In this document: piece by piece, positions 1 to 7,801 of the stretch
How the letters are laid out: the number at the start of each line of letters is the position of its first letter
How positions within the stretch are numbered: position 1 is the stretch's first letter
DNA from: Roseivivax lentus
GTDB taxonomy: Bacteria > Pseudomonadota > Alphaproteobacteria > Rhodobacterales > Rhodobacteraceae
Direction: 5' to 3'
NCBI RefSeq assembly: GCF_900156805.1
Contig: NZ_FTOQ01000001.1
Span: forward strand, 718,365 to 782,364
DNA: 64,000 nucleotides
Program-made: the position numbers and the translations under genes
Notes under the pieces: model-generated
Told to the model about the DNA's origin: nothing
The model's database searches: none
The model's input: only the letters and a program-made list of their open reading frames with translations

Positions 1-1
1 G

Positions 2-1027
2 CCCTTCGCCGCCATGATGCTGGCCGAGCTGGGCGCCGAGGTCACCGTGCTGCACCGCAAGGGCGGCGGCACCCATCCCGCGCAGGCCGCCCGGTCGCTG
101 CTCGACCGGGGCAAGCGGTCCATCGCGCTGGACCTCAAGGCGCCCGAGGACGCCGCCATTGCCCGCGCGCTGATCGCCCGCGCCGACGGGCTGATCGAAG
201 GCTTCCGCCCCGGCGTGATGGAGCGGCTGGGCTTCGGACCCGACGCGATGCAGGCGCTGAACCCGGCTCTCGTCTACGGGCGCATGACCGGCTGGGGCCA
301 GACCGGGCCGCGTGCGCAGGAGGCGGGGCATGATCTGAATTACCTGAGCCTGTCGGGCGCGCTGTTCTATGCGGGCCTGCCCGGTGACGTGCCGGGCGTG
401 CCGCCCACCATGCTCGGCGATATCGGCGGCGGCGCGCATTATCTCGTGGCGGGCATGCTCGCGGGGCTTCTGCAGGCGGGGCGCACGGGGGAGGGCACGG
501 TGGTCGATGCGGCCATCGTCGACGGGGCCGCGCATATGATGTCGCTGCTCGTGTCCATGGGCCCGATGTTTTCGCAGACCGCGCGGGGCGCGTCGCTGCT
601 CGACGGGCCGCATTGGTCGCGCTGCTATGCCTGCGCCTGCGGCGGGCACGTGTCGGTGCAATGCCTCGAGCCGCAGTTCTACGCGCTGTTTCTCGCTCGG
701 ATGGGTCTGTCGGACGCCCCGGCCTTCGCCGCGCAATACGATCCCGCGCAATGGTCCGATCAGTCCGCGCGGCTGGCGGCGGTCTTCGCGGAAAAGACCC
801 GCAGCCATTGGGCCGCGCTGTTCGAAGGCACCGATGCCTGCGTCGCCCCGGTTCTGTCGCCCGCCGAGGCGGCGGCGGACCCGCATATGGCCGCGCGCGG
901 GGTCTGGTCGGACGGTGTTCCGTCCGCTGCACCGCGCTTTGCCGGCCGGACCTCCCCTCCTGCCGCCGCGCCGCTTCGCGACGAGGACCGCGCGGCGATC
1001 CTGGCCGAGCTTGGTTTTGGTGAGTGA
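2..1027 (+). CDS. CaiB/BaiF family protein, alpha-methylacyl-CoA racemase-like (5' truncated)
   Basis: The reading frame is open from the first base of the window, so the true start lies upstream and only about 341 residues are seen. The visible part begins inside the N-terminal nucleotide-binding fold (MMLAELGAEVTVLHRKGG). A GHDLNYL motif and a following LGDIGGG segment match the His and Asp catalytic positions of alpha-methylacyl-CoA racemase rather than a plain class III CoA transferase. Family members epimerise 2-methylacyl-CoA esters during branched-chain fatty acid breakdown, but substrate range cannot be read from sequence. No operon partner is visible downstream; the next gene is on the other strand. 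Confidence 0.85.
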   Translation, partial: PFAAMMLAELGAEVTVLHRKGGGTHPAQAARSLLDRGKRSIALDLKAPEDAAIARALIARADGLIEGFRPGVMERLGFGPDAMQALNPALVYGRMTGWGQTGPRAQEAGHDLNYLSLSGALFYAGLPGDVPGVPPTMLGDIGGGAHYLVAGMLAGLLQAGRTGEGTVVDAAIVDGAAHMMSLLVSMGPMFSQTARGASLLDGPHWSRCYACACGGHVSVQCLEPQFYALFLARMGLSDAPAFAAQYDPAQWSDQSARLAAVFAEKTRSHWAALFEGTDACVAPVLSPAEAAADPHMAARGVWSDGVPSAAPRFAGRTSPPAAAPLRDEDRAAILAELGFGE

Positions 1028-1315
1028 TCGCGCGCCGTGGGTCGAGCGGCACTTGAAGACGGTCTGATCTTCGCATCCGGAGCGCGGACTCAACGCGGCG
1101 TGCAGCCACCGCGCTCCAGGGCCGATCCGGCCCCACCGGATTGCCGCCTTGGTGACGTGGGCGCACCCCACGGGTGACGCAAAGATCCGGTGAGACGAAG
1201 CGCTGACAATGATCGTTGCTGCGCCACCCCGCCGGACCGGCCCTTGCCAGAGCCAGTCACGTGGTGCGCTTTTGTCGCGACCGGTCCGGTTCGAGACGCG
1301 GTCCCGCCCGCGGTC

Positions 1316-1903
1316 TCACCGTGCGTAGGGATCCTTCGGCCCGCGATCGTCCGAAAGCGTCTGCTGCCGCCGCTCGACCAGAAGCTCGATGGCGTCGGCG
1401 AGATGCACTTCGGCGATGTTGTAATCGCCGCGCGCGACGCGGATGCGGTGCGCCTCGATCATCACGTCCGCATGGGAACAGCCCATCGGCGGCTCGAACC
1501 GGTAGCAGGCCAGTTCGATCAGGAAACCCAGCGGGTCCTTGAAGTAGATCGAATCCATGAAGCCGCGGTCCTTCGGCCCCGAATGCGGGATGCCCCGCTC
1601 GTCGAGCCGCGTGACGACCTGGCTCCACACCGCCTTCGAGACGTTCAGCGCGAGGTGATGCACGCAGCCCGGATCGGTGGGCGTGCGGTTGTGCACCGGT
1701 TTGCGCTTTTCATTGGTGAAGATGGTGATGAGCCGCCCGTCGCCTGGATCGAAATAGAGATGGCCTTCGTCGGGATCGTCGAGATTGGGCTGATCGAAGA
1801 TGAAGGGCATGCCGAGCACCCCTTCCCAGAAATCGATCGAGGTCTGCCGGTCCGCGCCGGTGATCGTGATGTGGTGCACGCCCTGCACCTGCAGCTTCTT
1901 CAT
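1316..1903 (-). CDS. VOC-family (glyoxalase/extradiol dioxygenase fold) protein
   Basis: This 195-residue protein starts MKKLQVQGVHHIT behind a strong ribosome site (GGAGAGGAAAG); an upstream in-frame extension of 31 residues lacks such a site. Two beta-alpha-beta-beta-beta modules are visible, with candidate metal ligands in VHHITI near residue 10, CVHHLAL in the second module and LIELACY near residue 140. The ring-cleaving dioxygenase and glyoxalase subfamilies share this layout, so the reaction cannot be assigned. It stands alone between a plus-strand CaiB-like gene and a divergent vWA gene. Confidence 0.8.
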   Translation of the reverse strand: MKKLQVQGVHHITITGADRQTSIDFWEGVLGMPFIFDQPNLDDPDEGHLYFDPGDGRLITIFTNEKRKPVHNRTPTDPGCVHHLALNVSKAVWSQVVTRLDERGIPHSGPKDRGFMDSIYFKDPLGFLIELACYRFEPPMGCSHADVMIEAHRIRVARGDYNIAEVHLADAIELLVERRQQTLSDDRGPKDPYAR

Positions 1904-2068
1904 CTTTCCTCTCCCCGCCTGTGTCCTGACACGCAGGTTAGTGCGAATGGCCAGCGACACAAGCGCGGTGGCTGCCGTGGCACCGGACGCGCCCACGCTC
2001 GCCCGGACCCCCGGGGCGCGCTATATTTCCCGCAGGCCGCAAGGGCGGCCGCCGAAGGAGGGACCCCG

Positions 2069-2815
2069 ATGACACGAAGCTGCCTGCGCGACGCCGCGAT
2101 AGCCGCCGGGCTCGGGATCGCCCTCGCCATGCCCGGCGCGGCCAGCGAGCTTTGTACCGAGGATGCGATGATCGTCTTCGACGGCTCGGGGTCGATGGCC
2201 GAGACCGGGTTCAACCAGCTCGACGAGCCACGCATCTTCGAGGCCCGCCGCGCGGTGCGCGAGGCGGTGCCCGGCATCGCCGAGGCGCGCCGGCTGGGCC
2301 TCGTGATCTACGGGCCGGGCCGGACGGGAGAGCCGGGCGCTTCCTGTCAAAGCGTCGATACCCGCTTCGCGCCGCAATGGCAGGCCGCCGCGCCGATCAT
2401 CGCCGCGGTGGACCGGCTGCTGCCCGCCGGCGACACGCCCCTGACCGCCGCCATCGCGCAGGCGGCCGAGGTGCTGCAATATCGGGAACGTCCGGGCGCC
2501 ATCGTGCTGGTGACCGACGGCAAGGAAACCTGCGGCGGCACGCCCTGCCAACTGGCCGCCGAGCTGGCCGCGGATGCCGCCGATCTGACCGTGCATGTCA
2601 TCGGCTACAAGGTGCGGGGCGATTTCTTCAGTTGGGACAGCCAGGGCAACCAATACGAGGAGGCGGAGACCGTCGCCCGCTGCCTTGCCGACCGCACCGG
2701 CGGCAAATACGTCTCTGCCGAGACGGTCGGGGAGCTGGTGGGGGCGTTGCGCGCAACGCTCGGCTGCAACGTCTATGGACGCGATGCAAGCGCCGGGTGG
2801 CGTCATCCGGGCTAA
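2069..2815 (+). CDS. Secreted von Willebrand factor A domain protein
   Basis: The 248-residue product starts at the ATG preceded by GAAGGAGG. An N-terminal signal peptide (about residues 1-26, ending PGAAS) precedes a single vWA domain. The MIDAS metal site is recognisable: DGSGSM near residue 37, a DTPLTA threonine near residue 125, and VTDGKETCGG near residue 150. Four or more cysteines suggest disulfides in the periplasm. It is followed after 164 bases by a clear paralogue with the same CxEDAMIVFD entry, so the two probably arose by tandem duplication. The binding partner is unknown. Confidence 0.85.
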   Translation: MTRSCLRDAAIAAGLGIALAMPGAASELCTEDAMIVFDGSGSMAETGFNQLDEPRIFEARRAVREAVPGIAEARRLGLVIYGPGRTGEPGASCQSVDTRFAPQWQAAAPIIAAVDRLLPAGDTPLTAAIAQAAEVLQYRERPGAIVLVTDGKETCGGTPCQLAAELAADAADLTVHVIGYKVRGDFFSWDSQGNQYEEAETVARCLADRTGGKYVSAETVGELVGALRATLGCNVYGRDASAGWRHPG

Positions 2816-2979
2816 AAACTCCTACAATTTTGCACAAATTGACGCCATTTGCGCCTGTTTTGCGGGCATTCCGCATTGTGCGCCCGACCTTGCCCGCGCA
2901 GCGGCCGCCCGCTTCAGGAACTTTTCACCGGTCTGTGTCATGCCTTGATCAGGGAGGATCACCCATGGAGGCATAGCCC

Positions 2980-3681
2980 ATGTTTCGATCCTTGGTCTCG
3001 GGCACGCTTGCCCTGTCGTTGATGACCACAACCGCCGCCGCAGGCTGTTACGAGGATGCAATGATCGTCTTCGATGCCTCCGGCTCCATGGCGCAAGCCG
3101 TCGGAGGGACGGATTCGCCCACGCGCATCGCGGAAGCGCAAAGCGCCCTTCGGCAGGTCCTGCCGATGGTCCCGGATGAACGCCCGGTGGGGCTTCTGAC
3201 CTACGGCCCCGGCACGCTGGGGTTCTGCGAGAACTTCCAGGTCCGGCTCGCGCCGGAACCGCATCAGCGCCTGCAGATCCAAGCCGAGATCGACGCGCTC
3301 AGCCCGTTGGGCGACACGCCGCTCGCCCGCGCGGTCGAACTGGCCGCCGAGGCGATGTCGTTCCGCGACGAGCCTGCGGTGGTCGTCCTCGTGACCGACG
3401 GGCGCGATACCTGCGGGTCGTCCGTCTGCCGCGTCGCCGAACAGCTAGCGGCGGAGGGCGCGGACCTGACGGTGCACGTGATCGGCTTCCGCTTCGGCGG
3501 CTACGAGCCCGGTCAGGACCTCTACAAGACCTCGCCGGGATGCCTGTCGGCCTTCACCGGGGGGCATTACCTGAGCGCGCAATCGCTCGAGGATCTGGTA
3601 GGCGCGCTGCACCGCACCCTGACCTGTCCGCTCATCGCCAAGGCGGCCCCCGTGCCGGAGACGGCGACGCGCGTGCAGTAG
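2980..3681 (+). CDS. Secreted von Willebrand factor A domain protein, paralogue of the preceding gene
   Basis: This 233-residue protein has a signal peptide (MFRSLVSGTLALSLMTTTAAAG) and one vWA domain with DASGSM, DTPLAR and VTDGRDTCGS forming the MIDAS. The order and spacing of motifs and cysteines match the upstream gene, but the two proteins differ over much of their length, indicating an old duplication. It converges on the minus-strand BMP-family gene. The role is not known; alone they are likely periplasmic or extracellular adhesion or scaffold proteins. Confidence 0.85.
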   Translation: MFRSLVSGTLALSLMTTTAAAGCYEDAMIVFDASGSMAQAVGGTDSPTRIAEAQSALRQVLPMVPDERPVGLLTYGPGTLGFCENFQVRLAPEPHQRLQIQAEIDALSPLGDTPLARAVELAAEAMSFRDEPAVVVLVTDGRDTCGSSVCRVAEQLAAEGADLTVHVIGFRFGGYEPGQDLYKTSPGCLSAFTGGHYLSAQSLEDLVGALHRTLTCPLIAKAAPVPETATRVQ

Positions 3682-3703
3682 GGGACGGTCCCGCCACGCC
3701 AAA

Positions 3704-3731
3704 CGCGCGCCCCCGCAGGGACGCGCGCTTG
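3704..3731. terminator. Possible bidirectional stem-loop between convergent genes
   Basis: ACGCGCG and CGCGCGCT arms flank a C/G-rich loop in the 106-base gap between the converging vWA and BMP genes. The T-run is poor, so this is a weak call. Confidence 0.3.
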
Positions 3732-3787
3732 CGATGGTGTCGAGGAGGCGCCGCGCCCGCCGGGGCGCCGCGCCGCCGATCCGTCGA

Positions 3788-4867
3788 TCAGTTCGGGATC
3801 TCGCCGGTCAGACCTTCGACGTAGAAATCCATGCCCAGAAGCGTGCCGTCATCGGCCACCTCGCCCTCGGCGAGCCAGACCGACCCGTCCTGCTTGTTGA
3901 TGGGGCCGGTGAAGGGGTGGTACTCGCCCGAGGCGATCGCGTCCTTCATGGCCAGCGCCTCGGCCTTCACGTCCTCCGGCACCGCGTCGGAGATCTCGCC
4001 GATGCCGACCATGCCCGGGCCGATCCCGTCCCAGGTGTCGGTCGATTCCCAGGTGCCATCCATCACTGCGCGGGTGCGCGCGATGTAATAGGGCGCCCAG
4101 TCGTCGATGATCGACGAGACGCGCGGCAGCGGCGCGAATTCCGACATGTCCGAGGCCTGACCGAAGGTGATGATCCCGCCCGCTTCCTGCGCTGCGGCCT
4201 GCGGCGCGGTCGAGTCGGTGTGCTGCAGGATCACGTCGGCGCCGTTCTCGATCAGTGCGCGGGCGGCATCCGCCTCTTTCGCCGGATCGAACCAGGTGTA
4301 GGCCCAGACGATGGAGAACTCGACATCCGGGTTCACCTTCTTGGCGTGCAGATAGGCCGAGTTGATGCCCCGGATCACTTCGGGGATCGGGAAGGAGGCG
4401 ATATAGCCGATCTTGTTGGTCTCGGTCATCTTGCCCGCGATATGGCCCTGGATCGCGCGGCCCTCGTAGAAGCGCGCGGAATAGGTCGAGACGTTGTCGG
4501 CCCGCTTGTAGCCGGTCGCGTGTTCGAACTTCACGTCCGGGAACTTCTCGGCCACCGCGATGGTCGGGTCCATGTAGCCGAAGGAGGTGGTGAAGATCAG
4601 GTCCGCGCCCGACAGCGCCATCTGGGTGATCGCGCGTTCGGCATCGGCGCCTTCGGGCACGCTTTCCTGGTAGACGGTTTCGACCGCGTCGCCGAATTCC
4701 TCCTCGACGGCGAGCCGGCCCTTGTTGTGCTCGTAGGTCCAGCCGCCATCGCCGATGGGACCGACATAGATGAAGCCGACCTTGGTCTTCTCCGCATGTT
4801 CGGCGCCGAAGGCGGTGGTGGCCATAGCCGCGGCGGCGGCGGTGGCAAGCAGTGTTCTGCGCAGCAT
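3788..4867 (-). CDS. BMP-family nucleoside ABC transporter substrate-binding protein
   Basis: The 359-residue protein starts at MLRRTLLATAAAAAM, nine bases after GGGAG; a 9-residue upstream extension is less likely. A signal peptide ends near TAFGA. The mature part is a Bmp/Med-type periplasmic binding domain (KVGFIYVGPIGDGGWTYEHNKG near residue 30; GADLIFTTSFGY near residue 95). Related proteins bind purine nucleosides. It is the last gene of a minus-strand run that encodes the matching ATPase and two permeases, and the run begins with xanthine dehydrogenase genes, which supports purine salvage or catabolism as the role. Confidence 0.9.
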   Translation of the reverse strand: MLRRTLLATAAAAAMATTAFGAEHAEKTKVGFIYVGPIGDGGWTYEHNKGRLAVEEEFGDAVETVYQESVPEGADAERAITQMALSGADLIFTTSFGYMDPTIAVAEKFPDVKFEHATGYKRADNVSTYSARFYEGRAIQGHIAGKMTETNKIGYIASFPIPEVIRGINSAYLHAKKVNPDVEFSIVWAYTWFDPAKEADAARALIENGADVILQHTDSTAPQAAAQEAGGIITFGQASDMSEFAPLPRVSSIIDDWAPYYIARTRAVMDGTWESTDTWDGIGPGMVGIGEISDAVPEDVKAEALAMKDAIASGEYHPFTGPINKQDGSVWLAEGEVADDGTLLGMDFYVEGLTGEIPN

Positions 4868-4890
4868 ATTTTGTTCTCCCTGATGCTGAT

Positions 4891-5622
4891 TCATGATTTG
4901 CCGCGATCATCGTCACGGCGGTGGCCTCTTAGCAAGGCCGCGGTGATGACGCTGGCGGGAATCGCGATGACTCCGAGGCCAACGAGTAAAATGAAGCCGG
5001 TGAAAATCCGGCCGCCGATGGTGATCGGATAGACATCCCCGTAGCCCACGGTGGTCAGCGTGGCCAGCGCCCACCACAGCGCCGCCGGGATCGATCCGAA
5101 TTTCTCTGGTTGGGCCTCGTGTTCGAAATGGTGGATGCCGACCGCGGCGATGAAGAGGATGATCACCGCGGCGAAGGTGAACAGGATCAGCTCGTCGCGG
5201 CTTTCCGCGAAGGCGCGTTCGATGCGTGCCATGGCATGGCTCAAGCGCAGAAGCTTCAGCAGCCGGACCGCGCGCAGGAGGCGCAGAAGGCGCAGGCTCT
5301 GCCAATCGGGCAGCAGCATCAGGATCGCGGGCAGGATCGCCAGGAGGTCGATGATGCCCCAGAAGCTCGTCGCGTATCTCAGCCGGTCGGGGGCGGACCA
5401 GAGCCGTGCCGCATATTCGACCGTGAAGATCGCGAGGATGATGTATTCGCCCACATGCAGCGCGCGATGCGCCGCGTCGGGCAGGCTGTCCATGCTCTGC
5501 AGCGTCAGCATCAGCGCCGAGGCCAGGATCACCGCGTGCAGCGCGAAGGCGAGAGCCCGGCCGTGGACCGGGTCGCTGCCGCGCAGCGCAAGGTGCAGTC
5601 GGTTCCGCGCCGCCTCGCTCAT
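4891..5622 (-). CDS. Voltage-gated-type K+ channel, six-TM ion transport protein
   Basis: The 243-residue protein has an S1-S4 voltage-sensor-like part with repeated basic residues (LRLLRLLRAVRLLKLLRL, about residues 108-125), then S5, a pore loop with the K+ selectivity filter TLTTVGYGDVYP near residue 190, and S6. It begins at MSEAARN, whose ATG overlaps the TGA of the upstream permease (ATGA), so it is translationally coupled to the nucleoside transporter. A potassium channel inside a nucleoside ABC operon is unexpected. It ends 23 bases before the start of the substrate-binding protein. Confidence 0.88.
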   Translation of the reverse strand: MSEAARNRLHLALRGSDPVHGRALAFALHAVILASALMLTLQSMDSLPDAAHRALHVGEYIILAIFTVEYAARLWSAPDRLRYATSFWGIIDLLAILPAILMLLPDWQSLRLLRLLRAVRLLKLLRLSHAMARIERAFAESRDELILFTFAAVIILFIAAVGIHHFEHEAQPEKFGSIPAALWWALATLTTVGYGDVYPITIGGRIFTGFILLVGLGVIAIPASVITAALLRGHRRDDDRGKS

Positions 5623-6542
5623 TGTATCGCGTGGAACGGCTGGCCCAGCGAGGCCGGCGCGCCATGGGTCCCGCGCGCCGAGATCGCGACGAGGACGAGG
5701 ATGGTCATCAGGTAGGGTGAGGCCGACAGGAGCGCGACGGGCACCGCCGCGCCTGCGGCCTGCAGGTTCAGCTGCAGTACCGTCACCCCGCCGAAGAGAT
5801 AGGCACCGATCAGCACCCGTTCCGCCCGCCAGGAGGCGAAGACGACGATGGCCAGCGCAATCCAGCCCGCGCCCGCGGTCATGCCCTCGGTCCATTGCGG
5901 CACCCGCACGAGGCTCAGATACGCGCCGCCGAGGCCCGCACACGCTCCGCCGAAGAAGATCGCGGCCATGCGCACGCGCACCACCTTGTAGCCCAGCGCA
6001 TGGGCGGCATCGTGGCTCTCGCCCACCGCGCGCAGGATCAGCCCGGCACGGGTGTATTTCAGGAAGGCCCAGACCGCGGCCACGAGGACAAGCGACAGAT
6101 AGACCATGATATCGTGCGAAAACAGCATCCGCCCCAGCACCGGCAGGTCCGACAGCGGGCCGAGATCGAGCTTCGGCAGCGTCGGCGTCTTCATTCCCTC
6201 ATAGGGCTTGCCGATGAGGCTCGAAAGGCCGAGCCCGACGAGCGTGAGGCCGAGGCCCGTCGCCACCTGGTTCGACAGCAGCACCTGCGTCAGGAACCCG
6301 AAGGACAGCGACAACAAAGCCGCGGCCAGTGCGGCGGCGGCAAATCCGAGCGCGGGCTGGCCGGTATTGATCGCCACGGCGAAGCCCACGACCGCGCCGG
6401 TGATCATCATCCCCTCAACGCCGAGGTTCAGCACGCCCGCGCGCTCGACCACCATCTCGCCGATGGCCGCCAGCAGAATCGGCGTCGCGGAGATCATGAT
6501 CGAGGCGATCAGCAGGATCGGAGAGATCGAGGAGAGATCCAT
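5619..6542 (-). CDS. Nucleoside ABC transporter permease 2 (BPD_transp_2 family)
   Basis: The 307-residue integral membrane protein starts MDLSSISPILLIAS at an ATG overlapping the stop of the upstream permease by four bases. It carries the LNLGVEGMMITGAVVGF signature of the branched-chain amino acid/ribose/nucleoside permease superfamily and the cytoplasmic GESHDAAHALG loop (about residue 200) that contacts the ATPase. It pairs with the 361-residue permease just upstream to form the channel of an ABC importer. Confidence 0.9.
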   Translation of the reverse strand: MDLSSISPILLIASIMISATPILLAAIGEMVVERAGVLNLGVEGMMITGAVVGFAVAINTGQPALGFAAAALAAALLSLSFGFLTQVLLSNQVATGLGLTLVGLGLSSLIGKPYEGMKTPTLPKLDLGPLSDLPVLGRMLFSHDIMVYLSLVLVAAVWAFLKYTRAGLILRAVGESHDAAHALGYKVVRVRMAAIFFGGACAGLGGAYLSLVRVPQWTEGMTAGAGWIALAIVVFASWRAERVLIGAYLFGGVTVLQLNLQAAGAAVPVALLSASPYLMTILVLVAISARGTHGAPASLGQPFHAIQ

Positions 6543-7627
6543 CAGGCAGCCACCCCCTGTCCGATCCGGATGCGGTAATTGGTGAAGACATCGACGCCCA
6601 GCAGGAAGAACAGCAGCATCCCCTGGAAGAGCTGGATCGACGCGCCGGGCACGCCCAGCATGAGCTGCGCCAGCTCGCCGCCGATATAGGTCAGCGCCAT
6701 CAGCAGGCCCGCAAGCAGGATGCCCACCGGATGCAGGCGTCCGAGAAAGGCGACGATGATCGCCGTGAAGCCGTAGCCCGAGTTGAAATCGATGGAGATC
6801 TGCCCCGCCGGTCCGGTCACCTCGAAAAGCCCCGCAAGGCCCGCGAGCGCGCCCGCGATGCCGAGGCACAGGATCACGATCCGCGCGGGGTTCACGCCGG
6901 AAAAGCGCGCCGCGCGCGGCGCCTCGCCCGACAGGCGGATGTTGAAGCCCTGGATGTGCCGGGCCAGCAGCACATAGGCGAGGATCACCGCGATGAAGGC
7001 CGCGACGACCCCCCAATGCATGCCGGTGCCTGCGATCAGTTCCTGGTTCGAGGCCGCTTCCCACTGGCGCAGGTTGCGGCTGCCCGGAAAGCCCATGCCC
7101 TCGGGGTTGCGCAGGAGGCCCGAGGACACCGAGGCGAGGATCGATTCCGCCACATAGACCAGCATCAGCGACACGAGAATTTCGTTGGTGCCGAAGCGCG
7201 TCTTGAGGATCGCCGGGATCATCGCCCAGGCCCAGCCGCCGAGGGCGCCCGCGAGCACCATCATCGGAAAGATCAGCACGCTTTCGGAGGGATAGAGCGC
7301 AAGCCCGGCGCCCGCGCCGATGACCGCGCCCATGATGTACTGGCCCTCGGCGCCGATGTTCCAGATGCCCGCGCGAAACCCGAGAGAGAGCCCGATCGCG
7401 ATCAGAATGAGAGGCCCGGCCTTCACCAGAAGCTGCGGCCGCGAATAGGCTGCGAATTGCGGATTGAAGAGCGGGTCCCAGAAGATCGTGCGGATCGCCT
7501 CGACCGGCGGCTTGCCCAGGGCGGCGAACATGATACCACCCACGAGCATCGTCAGGACCACCGCGATCAGCGGCGCCGCCGCGGTCCAGAGCCGAGAGGG
7601 CTGGGGGCGTTTCTCGAGCCGGATCAT
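6542..7627 (-). CDS. Nucleoside ABC transporter permease 1
   Basis: The 361-residue permease starts MIRLEKRPQPSRLW; the open frame runs further upstream through a hairpin-rich spacer that is unlikely to be translated. Features include GIWNIGAEGQYIMGAVIGAG near residue 85, the equivalent of the LNLGVEG motif in its partner, and SGEAPRAARFSG near residue 235 as the coupling loop. No convincing ribosome site precedes the ATG, and 174 bases of palindromes separate it from the ATPase gene, so its expression may be uncoupled from that gene. Confidence 0.9.
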   Translation of the reverse strand: MIRLEKRPQPSRLWTAAAPLIAVVLTMLVGGIMFAALGKPPVEAIRTIFWDPLFNPQFAAYSRPQLLVKAGPLILIAIGLSLGFRAGIWNIGAEGQYIMGAVIGAGAGLALYPSESVLIFPMMVLAGALGGWAWAMIPAILKTRFGTNEILVSLMLVYVAESILASVSSGLLRNPEGMGFPGSRNLRQWEAASNQELIAGTGMHWGVVAAFIAVILAYVLLARHIQGFNIRLSGEAPRAARFSGVNPARIVILCLGIAGALAGLAGLFEVTGPAGQISIDFNSGYGFTAIIVAFLGRLHPVGILLAGLLMALTYIGGELAQLMLGVPGASIQLFQGMLLFFLLGVDVFTNYRIRIGQGVAA

Positions 7628-7640
7628 GGCCGCTCCCGCG

Positions 7641-7795
7641 CGGGATGCGACGCGCATCCCGGACCGAAATCCGACGCGGATTTCAGGCGCGCCGCGCGCG
7701 CCTCGGGCACGGATCGGTGCCGGGCGACGCCGCAGCCCCACCCCGCGCGCCCGAAATCCGCGTCGGATTTCGCGCCGGTCTTCGCGTCGAAGACC
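7641..7795. repeat. Array of 19-21 bp palindromes inside the nucleoside transporter operon
   Basis: Successive perfect inverted repeats with 3-base loops fill the spacer: 7641-7661 (loop ACG), 7666-7684 (GAAATCCGACGCGGATTTC), 7685-7703 (AGGCGCGC arms), 7753-7771 (GAAATCCGCGTCGGATTTC, the exact reverse complement of the second) and 7777-7795 (GGTCTTCG arms, loop CGT). A looser GGCAC/GTGCC stem lies around 7708-7722. Different stems keep complementary arms. It lies between permease 1 and the ATPase gene and would be transcribed as a chain of RNA hairpins. Confidence 0.85.
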
Positions 7796-7801
7796 GCTGC
7801 C

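Noticed and set aside
1190..2068. N-terminal extension of the first vWA gene
   Set aside because: The open frame runs far upstream but is antisense to the VOC gene; a strong ribosome site and signal peptide start at 2069.
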